Origin: Pseudomonadota bacterium
GTDB lineage: Bacteria; SAR324; NAC60-12
DNA length: 64,000 nt
Direction of reading: 5' to 3'
Assembly: GCA_004213175.1 (NCBI GenBank)
Contig: SHAT01000005.1
Coordinates: 1 to 64,000, forward strand
Both the position numbers and the translations under genes were made by a program. Below the pieces are notes generated by a model. It was not told the origin of the DNA, did not search any database, and was given only the letters and a program-made list of their open reading frames with translations. Below are positions 27,843 through 36,109 of this stretch, piece by piece (position 1 is the stretch's first letter; the number at the start of each line of letters is the position of its first letter).

Positions 27843-30800
27843 ATGATACCCCGCCTTAGTCATCCGGAAAGTACACCTGAAATTGTGCAAAGTTTTCTGG
27901 CAGAGCTGCGTCAAAGTAGTTTTTCAGGGGACATTCAGCATGATTATGGAACACGTCTTATAACATCAACTGATAACAGCATTTATCAGGTGCTTCCTCA
28001 AGCAGTTGTTTTTCCGAAAAACACAGGTGACATCGAAGCGGTGCTACTCTTAACAGCTCAGCAGAAATTTTGTCAAAGTATAAAAATTACAGCACGCGGC
28101 GGAGGTACCGGTACCAATGGGCAGTCACTTACTAAAGGCATCGTGCTTGATTGTTCGCGTTATATGAACCGTATTCTTGAAGTGAATATTAAGCAGGGTT
28201 GGGTACGTGTAGAACCGGGTGTGGTTCTAGACCAATTAAACGAACATCTTGTGCCGCATAGTGTATTTTTTGCGCCCAATTTGTCCCCGAGTAATAGGGC
28301 AACTATTGGTGGGATGGTCAATACAGATGCTTGTGGAAAAGGTTCTCGTATTTACGGACGAACCAGCGACCATGTTTTAGAGTTGTCTTGTGTTCTTTCT
28401 AACGGAGAAACTCTTGAATCAGTTCCTCTAGATGAAAACAATCTAAGTGCATACAAACAAAAACCTGGAGTAGCGGGTGAGGTGTTTAAAGTTGTTGATC
28501 AAATTGTTCTGGAAAAAGCAGATTTGATTGATGAAGTTTTTCCTAATATGAGCCGTTTCATGACTGGTTACAATTTAGCGAAAGTTTACGGTAATTCGGA
28601 AAAAAACTTTAACTTAAACTATTTACTTTCGGGATCGGAGGGCACATTAGCAGTTTTGAGTGAGCTCAAACTGCGTTTGACGGATTTACCTAAATACAAA
28701 AGACTCCTAGTTGTAAAATACGAACAATTTGATGATGCGCTTCGTGATGCACAAATTTTGGTTGAGAGTGATCCGGCCGCGATTGAGACAATTGACGAAA
28801 AAATTCTCAGTCTGGCAAAAGAAGATGAAATATATTTAAAAATTAAAGATTTCATTGAAGACGAAAAACTTAAGTCTGGGAAAATAAATCGACCGACTCG
28901 TACCATCAGTCTAATTGAATTTTGCGGAAACAATAAAAACAAATTGGAAAATCAGATTTCTGCGCTATGTAAAATCATTGATGCGAAGAAAAATAAATCT
29001 GGAGAAGCAACGGGTTACTACAAGACTGCTGATCCTCAGGAAATAAAAAGTCTGTGGAGTTTAAGAAAAAAAGGTGTTGGACTTTTGGGTAACACAAAAG
29101 GAGAGCGCAAACCACTGCCTTTTGTGGAAGATACGGCTGTTCCTCCGGAAAATCTGGCGATCTACATTCGTGATTTTCGTAAATTACTTGAATCATATGG
29201 TTTGGAGTACGCCATGTTCGGGCATGTTGATGTAGGGTGTTTGCACGTTCGTCCCGCGTTAGATTTGAAAAATCTGGAGGAGGAAGGCTGGATACGTGAG
29301 CTTTCAGATCAAGTGGTGGCGCTGGTTAAAAAATACGGTGGTGTGATGTGGAGCGAACACGGTCGTGGTTATCGTAGTGAATACACAGTAGAATTTTTTG
29401 GTGAAGAACTGCATCATGATTTAAGACGCATCAAAGAAGCGTTTGATCCGGAAAATCGTCTCAATCCGGGAAAAATTGTCACCCCGATTTCTCAGGGTAC
29501 AGATAAAGTGGTGTCTATAGAAGGGCCTTTAAGGGGACATAAAGACCGGCAGATTGCTCCGGAATTGTTGAAGGAATATGAAACTGCAGTTAACTGTAAC
29601 GGTAACGGTGCTTGTTTCGATTATTCATCTAAAAATGTGATGTGTCCTTCTTCCCGGATTACACGTAACAATGTCCATTCTCCGAAGGGCAGGGCTGGCA
29701 TGATGCGGGAATGGCTCCGGTTGGTTTCCTTGTCTTCGGGAATAGAAGCTTCGACATCAAATAATTCAAGTTCGAATTTGAGCGGTTTTCTTCAGATGAA
29801 CTCCGCTGCTAAAAATTTTTTCTATAGTTCCTACAACAAAATAAAAAATACTATTCGTAAAAATCATGGTGAATATGATTTCTCCCATGAAGTTTATAAA
29901 TCAATGGCTGGATGTTTAGTCTGCAAAGCTTGTGTGACCCAGTGTCCGGTACATGTAAATGTCCCAGAATTCCGTTCAAAATTTTTAAACCATTATCATT
30001 CCAGATATTTACGTCCACTCAAAGATTATCTGGTTGGCTCAACTGAAACAGTCGGACGTTTATTTTCAAACATACCACGTACGGCAAACACGATAATAAA
30101 GTGGCCTTTGATTCGCAATTTTATGGAGGAAAAAATTGGTTTAAGAGATTTTCCTTCATATAGTCCTGAATCTGTTCGGCAACGTCTGCTTGATTCAAAT
30201 GCGGCTGAATTCGATCTGGATAATTTTAACTCTTTTTCACAGCAAGAGCATGAAAGTAGTGTAATCTTTGTTCAGGATGCATTCACTTCGTTTTATGAGT
30301 CTCAGCTTGTGCTTGAATTTTATGAATTACTGAGAAAATTGAACTACAATGTTTATGTAGCGCCATTTCATCCAAATGGTAAACCACTGCTCGTAAAAGG
30401 TTTTTTAACCCAATTCCGTAAAGTTGCAGAAAAAAACGCAAAGTGGCTGTCACATATCGCGTGCTCCAGAATTCCCATGGTCGGACTTGATCCCAGCGTG
30501 GTTTTGACTTATCGTGATGAATATTTAAAAATTCTTGGAGAAAATGAGTTGCCTTTTAAGGTCCTGTTGCCACAGGAATTTTTAGTTATGAATTCAGCTA
30601 AACATAGTAATTATGTGGCTGTTGTTTCCAAAAAATTACAGGAATATCAATTGTTGGGACACTGCACTGAAAAAACCGATGCCCAGCTCTCACAGAAGCA
30701 ATGGAAGGAAGTATTTGAGACATTTGGATTGTCACTGAGTCTGATACCTGCAGGTTGCTGTGGAATGGCTGGAACTTATGGACATGAAACAGAACATTAT

Positions 30801-31004
30801 GAAGAATCACGTGGAATCTATGATTTAAGCTGGAGCGATAAAATTCCGCAAGATCCTTTTTTGCGACAAAACATTTTGACCACCGGTTTTTCCTGCCGTA
30901 GTCAGATAAAACGTTTTGAAGGTTTTCGGCCATTACATCCTCTTCAGGTTTTACTAAGAGAAATAAAATCGGGTAGTTTAGAAAACAGTTCAGCGTCTGC
31001 CTGA
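27843..31004 (+). CDS. YdiJ-type FAD/Fe-S D-2-hydroxyacid dehydrogenase
   Basis: 1053 residues, close to E. coli YdiJ (about 1018), which oxidises D-2-hydroxyglutarate. Order: N-terminal MIPRLSHPES, FAD-binding PCMH domain (RGGGTGTNGQSLTKG, SPSNRATIGGMVNTDACGKGS), FAD-oxidase C domain (FGHVDVGCLHVRPAL, WSEHGRGYRSEYT), an Fe-S region (CNGNGACFDY..MCPSSRITRNN and CLVCKACVTQCPVHVN) and a C-terminal CCG-type cysteine domain (AGCCGMAGTYGHE). Dehydrogenase and Fe-S electron-transfer parts are thus fused in one chain. Confidence 0.93.
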   Translation: MIPRLSHPESTPEIVQSFLAELRQSSFSGDIQHDYGTRLITSTDNSIYQVLPQAVVFPKNTGDIEAVLLLTAQQKFCQSIKITARGGGTGTNGQSLTKGIVLDCSRYMNRILEVNIKQGWVRVEPGVVLDQLNEHLVPHSVFFAPNLSPSNRATIGGMVNTDACGKGSRIYGRTSDHVLELSCVLSNGETLESVPLDENNLSAYKQKPGVAGEVFKVVDQIVLEKADLIDEVFPNMSRFMTGYNLAKVYGNSEKNFNLNYLLSGSEGTLAVLSELKLRLTDLPKYKRLLVVKYEQFDDALRDAQILVESDPAAIETIDEKILSLAKEDEIYLKIKDFIEDEKLKSGKINRPTRTISLIEFCGNNKNKLENQISALCKIIDAKKNKSGEATGYYKTADPQEIKSLWSLRKKGVGLLGNTKGERKPLPFVEDTAVPPENLAIYIRDFRKLLESYGLEYAMFGHVDVGCLHVRPALDLKNLEEEGWIRELSDQVVALVKKYGGVMWSEHGRGYRSEYTVEFFGEELHHDLRRIKEAFDPENRLNPGKIVTPISQGTDKVVSIEGPLRGHKDRQIAPELLKEYETAVNCNGNGACFDYSSKNVMCPSSRITRNNVHSPKGRAGMMREWLRLVSLSSGIEASTSNNSSSNLSGFLQMNSAAKNFFYSSYNKIKNTIRKNHGEYDFSHEVYKSMAGCLVCKACVTQCPVHVNVPEFRSKFLNHYHSRYLRPLKDYLVGSTETVGRLFSNIPRTANTIIKWPLIRNFMEEKIGLRDFPSYSPESVRQRLLDSNAAEFDLDNFNSFSQQEHESSVIFVQDAFTSFYESQLVLEFYELLRKLNYNVYVAPFHPNGKPLLVKGFLTQFRKVAEKNAKWLSHIACSRIPMVGLDPSVVLTYRDEYLKILGENELPFKVLLPQEFLVMNSAKHSNYVAVVSKKLQEYQLLGHCTEKTDAQLSQKQWKEVFETFGLSLSLIPAGCCGMAGTYGHETEHYEESRGIYDLSWSDKIPQDPFLRQNILTTGFSCRSQIKRFEGFRPLHPLQVLLREIKSGSLENSSASA

Positions 31005-31023
31005 CAATCTCAGTGAGTAAAGA

Positions 31024-31359
31024 ATGGAAGAAATTAATTTTGAAGATTTTCAACAGGTTAAAATCCTCACAGGAACTATTCTGGAGGTGGACCTTAATCC
31101 GAAGGCATCTAAGCCGGCTTATGTGTTACGCATAGATTTTGGTCAGCACGGGATAAAAACCAGTTCAGCGCAAATAACAAAAAATTATCAACCGGAAGAT
31201 TTAAAAGGTCTACAAATTTCGGCTGTTGTGAACTTTCCAGTAAAACGCATCGCCGGAGTTAAATCGGAGGTGCTGATACTGGGAGCCTATTCTGAAGATA
31301 ATGGGGTAGTTCTGCTGACTCCAACGGAATCTGTTGAGGATGGATCGTTGGTCGGTTGA
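31024..31359 (+). CDS. csaA: CsaA-like tRNA-binding-domain protein
   Basis: 111 residues, all OB-fold tRNA-binding (EMAP/Trbp111-like) domain: FQQVKILTGTILEVDLNPKASKPAYVLRIDFG, SSAQITKNYQ, GLQISAVVNFPVKRIAGVKSEVLILG. CsaA binds tRNA and has been described as an export-related chaperone in Bacillus. Its last 73 bases overlap the convergent acyltransferase gene. Confidence 0.92.
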   Translation: MEEINFEDFQQVKILTGTILEVDLNPKASKPAYVLRIDFGQHGIKTSSAQITKNYQPEDLKGLQISAVVNFPVKRIAGVKSEVLILGAYSEDNGVVLLTPTESVEDGSLVG

Positions 31360-32267
31360 GTCTTTTTTAGCTTCATTGTTGAGTCATTCTGAATATTACT
31401 GATTAATGTGTCCTTGCTTTCCCAGAGCTCATTCAGACACTTCCTGACAGCTAATGATCCTCCTTTGCCCCTAATTGTTTCCAGTGACGGTACGTGTCCT
31501 TCTCCAAGCTTCAATGGTTCTATACGAACTACTATCCGAGGGACCCTGCCCTGCATCAAGTCAGTCAAATTTGGAGAAGAGTGGCCAGGATAAACCAGAG
31601 TTACGTTAAGTATTGCAGTCAGTTCGTCTCCTAAACTGCTCAAAACGGTGTGTATTCCACCAGCACGCGGCTTAAGTAAATGCTTGAAAGATGATTTAGT
31701 ATTATCGTGTTTTGTTTTTGTGAAACGTGTACCTTCTGGATAGTTCAAAATTGTTACGGGATGTCCCAGTAATTTTTCACAGGACTTCTTCGCTGTTTCT
31801 ATATCTTTACCGCGTAGTTCAGGAAACTTTATCAGGCTCTCTTTTGAATAACGTTTCATGGTCGGATATTCAAGCGCCCAAAGAGCTTGTCCCAAAAAAG
31901 GGACCCATACCAATTCCTGTTTAATGAAGAAACGCAAAAATGGAATCTTTTTGAAAAAAACACCTTGTGCGACTAGAATATCCAGTAGCGAAAGATGATT
32001 GCTGATGACAAGATATATTCCATCCGGACTTAAATTTTCCAAGCCATCAATATCCCACTCTATATGAAAAAATATTTTTAACAGGAAATTATTTGTTATG
32101 ATGAAACCACCTGCAATCCAGTATGAAATTCGTCCCCAAAAATTACGCCATGCACTGATCGGAATTAATAATTTTATGGGGGCACACAGGCTTACAAGAC
32201 TACCGTGAAATGCAGTGTTTAGTGTAATCAATATTATAAAAATAGGAGTCCGGATTATATTGGTCAT
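31287..32267 (-). CDS. PlsC-family 1-acylglycerol-3-phosphate acyltransferase (YihG-like)
   Basis: 326 residues from the ATG at 32267; the track's TTG at 32282 adds five. N-terminal membrane segments are followed by the acyltransferase box NHLSLLD, a FLRFFIKQELVWVPFLG block and LNYPEGTRFTK. The length and the AKKSCEKLLGHPVTI region resemble YihG-type enzymes rather than the shorter PlsC. It probably acylates lysophosphatidic acid or a related lipid at the inner membrane. The last 24 residues are encoded antisense to csaA. Confidence 0.88.
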   Translation of the reverse strand: MTNIIRTPIFIILITLNTAFHGSLVSLCAPIKLLIPISAWRNFWGRISYWIAGGFIITNNFLLKIFFHIEWDIDGLENLSPDGIYLVISNHLSLLDILVAQGVFFKKIPFLRFFIKQELVWVPFLGQALWALEYPTMKRYSKESLIKFPELRGKDIETAKKSCEKLLGHPVTILNYPEGTRFTKTKHDNTKSSFKHLLKPRAGGIHTVLSSLGDELTAILNVTLVYPGHSSPNLTDLMQGRVPRIVVRIEPLKLGEGHVPSLETIRGKGGSLAVRKCLNELWESKDTLISNIQNDSTMKLKKTQPTNDPSSTDSVGVSRTTPLSSE

Positions 32268-32394
32268 AAGTAGTAGTAACAAAGCGTTAGCTAAATTATT
32301 TGAATGTCCACTTTATACAAAACTCAAAGCTGCTGAAACACTGTGATAATGACAGAATGTGTTAATTATTTCAAGTTGTTGAAATGAATCTAGA

Positions 32395-33900
32395 CTAAAG
32401 TGAGTTAGTATTTTTGCTTGCAAAGCGTTGGATATCCTGTATATCCATTGGGGGGAATAACCAGTAATCGGGAACATAACCTGAAGGTGAAACCGATTTT
32501 GCTTGGTGGTTAAGGTGAAGACGATGACTGAATGAAAGCATTATTCTTGAGTGCTTCAACTGGAAAATTGGGCCAGAAGTGTTCTTGGGAAAAGGACCAG
32601 TATTTGATCCAATTAGAACTCCCTGAGGGATCTGTTTTGTCAAAGCAGCCAAAAATTGACAGCCGTTTCCGCAATGCTGGTTGGCCAAGACAATCAAACG
32701 TGTATTCCACTTTGGGGAATTTCTGTTACCGTTGAAAATGAACTTGGTCTCTATCCATTTTTCGGCAATTCCTTTTTCTCTTAAATGCTTCCCAAGGGCC
32801 TTCAACTGAAGACTTTTTTGCTCAAGCTGATCCTGACCTATTAGTAAACGCATCGATGAATGATGTAGGTTCCACTGGACCCGGTTTAACAGTCCTTTTA
32901 TGATTGGAATTGTATGACGTTCCTTAACGATTACGTTTTTCCAATGGTTGCGGGTATAATGTTTCAACCATTTTTCAAAAAATGCAAAGCTCCCGTTTCT
33001 GTTACCTCTTACGTCAATAATAAGCGTAGAGGATTTTCTTAATTTTCGAGCTAATTTATGAAATTCTTTGACCGTTATTTCTTCAGAATTAGCATCCCTG
33101 TACCATCGTATATACGGCGTTCTTCCACTTATGTAATCATAAACAGGCGTTTCCGGTTGATTTAATTCTGCTTCCGGTATAAGCAGCGGTAATAGGATTT
33201 TTTGTTTTTCACCTGAATCATTTTCAAATATGCAATCAAGCGGCTCAAGTTGATGATTAGCTTGTTGCCCCATCATAAAAATTTCTTCAGACTGTCTCAG
33301 TGGTAAAATGGGAAAAAAAATCTCCTGTTGAGTTTTACAACCGACGTACCAGTGGTTTACTATCTTTTTATAAAAATTCATGGTTGGTAAGACTCTGAAA
33401 CGCCCGTTATCATGAGCCAGGCGTATACCAGAAAAAAAAGCAACTTTAGGTTCAACACGAAGAACATAATGTCGATTTTTTATAAAAAGATCGGTTCTTA
33501 AATTACCGTCATTAGTGAATTCCAAAGACTTTATCAATTTTTTTTGAAAATGATGCGTCAGAATAGGATTTTTGTTTTTTGATAATTGATCCAACAAACT
33601 TTGGATTGCAGATTCCCATTTTACTCCAGACTTTTCAATGATTGGGGAACGTACATAGTTCTCTCGCAGCAAGCTTTCTACCTGTAAAATGTCTGCATGC
33701 ATTAGATCTTTTGAAAGAAACAAGGGACCGTTCCCGGAAAAATCGAGGTTTGGGATTGTCTCGGTACCTTGAGAATTTACAACGTAGAATAATAAAAAGA
33801 TAGACGTAATGCTAAAAGTTTTTGCAATTTGTTGAAACTCAGAAATACGGAATTTCTCAACTATTTTATAAAACAACTTAAATGCCTGTAAATATTTCAT
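32395..33900 (-). CDS. S41-family (C-terminal-processing) peptidase-like protein, exported
   Basis: 501 residues from the ATG at 33900, overlapping rsmA by 23 bases; the track's longer start at 33954 would run further into rsmA. A hydrophobic segment (SITSIFLLFYVVNSQGTE) follows the basic N-terminus. The S41 core is recognisable: SSTLIIDVRGNRNGSFAFFEKW and LIVLANQHCGNGCQFLAAL, then GVLIGSNTGPFP. At the position where S41 peptidases have the catalytic serine (SASASE-like) the sequence is CGNGCQ, so it may be inactive or unusual. Function not predictable. Confidence 0.65.
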   Translation of the reverse strand: MKYLQAFKLFYKIVEKFRISEFQQIAKTFSITSIFLLFYVVNSQGTETIPNLDFSGNGPLFLSKDLMHADILQVESLLRENYVRSPIIEKSGVKWESAIQSLLDQLSKNKNPILTHHFQKKLIKSLEFTNDGNLRTDLFIKNRHYVLRVEPKVAFFSGIRLAHDNGRFRVLPTMNFYKKIVNHWYVGCKTQQEIFFPILPLRQSEEIFMMGQQANHQLEPLDCIFENDSGEKQKILLPLLIPEAELNQPETPVYDYISGRTPYIRWYRDANSEEITVKEFHKLARKLRKSSTLIIDVRGNRNGSFAFFEKWLKHYTRNHWKNVIVKERHTIPIIKGLLNRVQWNLHHSSMRLLIGQDQLEQKSLQLKALGKHLREKGIAEKWIETKFIFNGNRNSPKWNTRLIVLANQHCGNGCQFLAALTKQIPQGVLIGSNTGPFPKNTSGPIFQLKHSRIMLSFSHRLHLNHQAKSVSPSGYVPDYWLFPPMDIQDIQRFASKNTNSL

Positions 33901-34693
33901 TTTGATCAATTTTAAGGTAATCACTAAACAAATCCATCCATTCTTTAAAATCAAGTGTCTCCGGACGACGAAGACTAAAACTTTCGCGCAGAGAATCCCC
34001 GCGATTTTGATACCATTCTGGAAAATGCTGGCGTATCCCGTTCATCAGAGTTTTTCTTCGCTGTTGAAACAACAGCTGACTCCACTTGAGGAAATGTTTT
34101 TCATTTTCAGGAGTGAGCCCGGAAGTACGAGGTAAAAGTTGTATTAACGCAGAATCCACCTTCGGAGCAGGTTTAAAAGATTCAGGTGGTATATTTGCGA
34201 TAATTGTACGCTCAAATCCCAATGCTCCTACCAGAGACAAGGGGCCATAAACTTTTCCGGATTCAGGAGTTGCACAAATTCTTTCTGCAACTTCCAATTG
34301 CACCATGAGTGTTAAAGATTGCCAAGCATTACGGAAGGGTAGCATTTTTAGGATCAGTGGAGTTGTAATATTGTATGGCAAATTTGCTACCACTTTTGCA
34401 GGTGCAGGAATTAATCCAGAAAATTCTTCCGGACTCAGTTCCATGGCGTCCATTTCAAGCAGCGTGAATTTTTTTTCACTTTTGAAACGTTTTCTTAACA
34501 TTATACACAATTCGGGGTCTATTTCTATGGCAGTGACTTCTGAGTTGCACTCTAGCAAAGCGGTAGTTAAGATGCCGAGGCCAGGACCAATTTCCAAGAT
34601 TGAATCACTATTTTTAACATCTGCAGCCAGAACTATTGAATCAACCACTTCCTGTTGAATTAAAAAATTTTGACCCCACTTTTTTTTTGCCAT
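33878..34693 (-). CDS. rsmA: 16S rRNA dimethyladenosine transferase
   Basis: 271 residues. It dimethylates the two adjacent adenines near the 3' end of 16S rRNA. N-terminal KKKWGQNFLIQQ, SAM motif ILEIGPGLGILTTALL, acidic EIDPELC, catalytic VVANLPYNITTPLI and the C-terminal domain with FQQRRKTLMNGIRQ. First gene of the leftward rsmA-S41-like pair. Confidence 0.97.
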   Translation of the reverse strand: MAKKKWGQNFLIQQEVVDSIVLAADVKNSDSILEIGPGLGILTTALLECNSEVTAIEIDPELCIMLRKRFKSEKKFTLLEMDAMELSPEEFSGLIPAPAKVVANLPYNITTPLILKMLPFRNAWQSLTLMVQLEVAERICATPESGKVYGPLSLVGALGFERTIIANIPPESFKPAPKVDSALIQLLPRTSGLTPENEKHFLKWSQLLFQQRRKTLMNGIRQHFPEWYQNRGDSLRESFSLRRPETLDFKEWMDLFSDYLKIDQNEIFTGI

Positions 34694-34871
34694 TAGTCCT
34701 TCATGTTGGATGAATTTTGTATAATACAGAAAAGACGTTTGTTTAGGAAAATTAGTTTAAATATTGTTATTTTTTACAGAATTATTTTTCACTTAAAGCA
34801 TAGTTGTATTTTAAAAGAGTGTTTCGATAAAAGCAAACCTCTGTTTCTTAGATTACTTTTTAAAAAAATGT

Positions 34872-34900
34872 TTGACTTATTGATCAGATTGAAATATTTT
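34872..34900 (+). promoter_or_regulatory. Predicted promoter for the moaA leader
   Basis: TTGACT and TATTTT are separated by 17 bases. Transcription from here would begin near 34907, about 20 bases before the structured moaA leader. The rest of the rsmA-moaA spacer (34694-34871) is AT-rich and shows nothing else. Confidence 0.45.
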
Positions 34901-34924
34901 CAAGTAGGCATTTAAAATTATATT

Positions 34925-35022
34925 TATCTCCGATTCGTTGAAACCTAAGGGATCAACTATGGTTTGGCGAACGATAGGGCTGATAGGGAAACTGATCTGC
35001 CTCCCGAGTTTGGAAAGGAGAA
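34925..35022 (+). promoter_or_regulatory. Candidate molybdenum-cofactor (Moco) riboswitch before moaA
   Basis: A GC-richer, ordered stretch fills the moaA leader. TCTCC (34927-34931) can pair with GGAGA (35017-35021), which contains the moaA ribosome-binding site. Inside, AAACC (34941-34945) pairs with GGTTT (34961-34965), and GGGAAACTGATCTGCCTCCC (34986-35005) can form a further hairpin. The GGGAA..GCCTCCCG sequence and location before moaA recall the Moco RNA motif; no covariance search was run. The track's upstream moaA start at 34938 lies inside this element and is rejected. Confidence 0.45.
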
Positions 35023-35027
35023 ACTCC

Positions 35028-35975
35028 ATGATTGACCTGCACGGTCGAAATATTAATAAACTCCGTATATCCCTGACTGAGGTCTGCAATATGGCCTGCA
35101 CATACTGCGTTACCAGTTTGAGTGATCATAAGCGTGTGCCTGATGAATTAAAAACAGAGCAGATGTTAAGATTAGTCCGGATGCTGAAGGATTATGCTGG
35201 AATAGAAAAAGTACGTCTAACTGGAGGTGAACCTTTACTGTATCCAAACCTGATCACGATTGTTTCCGGTATTCATGAAATGGGAATCACTAGCATAGGT
35301 ATGACAACAAACGGTCAACTACTCGCCAGAAAAGCAAAAGATCTCGCTGAAGCAGGACTAAAAAATGTTAATTTTAGTTTGGACTCACTTGATCCTGAAA
35401 ATTTTAAAAGGATGGGACGTGTTGGAAAACTTCATAAAACCCTTGAAGGTATTGATGCATGTTTAAAATATGGATTGAGTGTCAAAGTCAACATGGTGGT
35501 AATGAAGGGTGAGAACGATGATGAAATTGTTAAAATGCTTGAATATGGTGTAGTACATGGAGTCGAGATACGTTATCTTGAACTAATGGGTATGGGGCCT
35601 CTACACAAGAATGGTGATCAAAAATTGGTGAGTATGGAGGAAATACTTGAACAAATTTCTGCCAAGTATGATGTTCAACTTGTTTCATCAGAATCAGACT
35701 CAACTTCGATTAGATACTGGGTTCCGGGTGGTTATTTTGGAATTATTCCTAATAATAGCGCTCCATTCTGTTCTACCTGTTCACGTTTACGTTTAACTTC
35801 CAATGGACAGTTAATTGGTTGCTTAAGTAATCCCTCAAGAGTCTCAGTTAGTCATTTATTAGAGCAAAATGATCCTGAAGATGCACTGCAAAAACTTGTG
35901 AAAAAATCGATTTCCTACAAACAAGATGTAACTTTCACCGGTTCTTCTCTTGTCATGTCAAAGGTAGGTGGTTAG
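35028..35975 (+). CDS. moaA: GTP 3',8-cyclase (molybdenum cofactor biosynthesis)
   Basis: 315 residues from the ATG at 35028, preceded by GGAG at a seven-base distance. A radical-SAM enzyme that starts Moco synthesis. First Fe-S motif CNMACTYC (Cys20, 24, 27 from this start), VRLTGGEPLLYPNL, and the second cluster motif FCSTCSRLRLTSNGQLIGCL with three cysteines. The protein ends in the Gly-Gly tail (SKVGG) needed by MoaA. No other moa gene is in the window. Confidence 0.93.
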   Translation: MIDLHGRNINKLRISLTEVCNMACTYCVTSLSDHKRVPDELKTEQMLRLVRMLKDYAGIEKVRLTGGEPLLYPNLITIVSGIHEMGITSIGMTTNGQLLARKAKDLAEAGLKNVNFSLDSLDPENFKRMGRVGKLHKTLEGIDACLKYGLSVKVNMVVMKGENDDEIVKMLEYGVVHGVEIRYLELMGMGPLHKNGDQKLVSMEEILEQISAKYDVQLVSSESDSTSIRYWVPGGYFGIIPNNSAPFCSTCSRLRLTSNGQLIGCLSNPSRVSVSHLLEQNDPEDALQKLVKKSISYKQDVTFTGSSLVMSKVGG

Positions 35976-36109
35976 CCTACTTATATGTAAGGTAGAGTAA
36001 CACTTGCGTTTTATCCCTGCTTCCTGTAAAAAACTATAATCCTTTTAGAGCGAAACTATAGTTGGACACAACAAAGTTTTGAACCACATTTTTTTAAGAA
36101 GCTATCTCT

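Noticed and set aside
30598-31053. 151-residue - strand ORF
   Set aside because: Antisense shadow of the YdiJ-type dehydrogenase gene.
34938-35027. Upstream extension of MoaA (30 residues)
   Set aside because: The MoaA family begins near MIDLHGRNINKLR; the ATG at 35028 has a proper GGAG and the upstream stretch looks like a structured leader.
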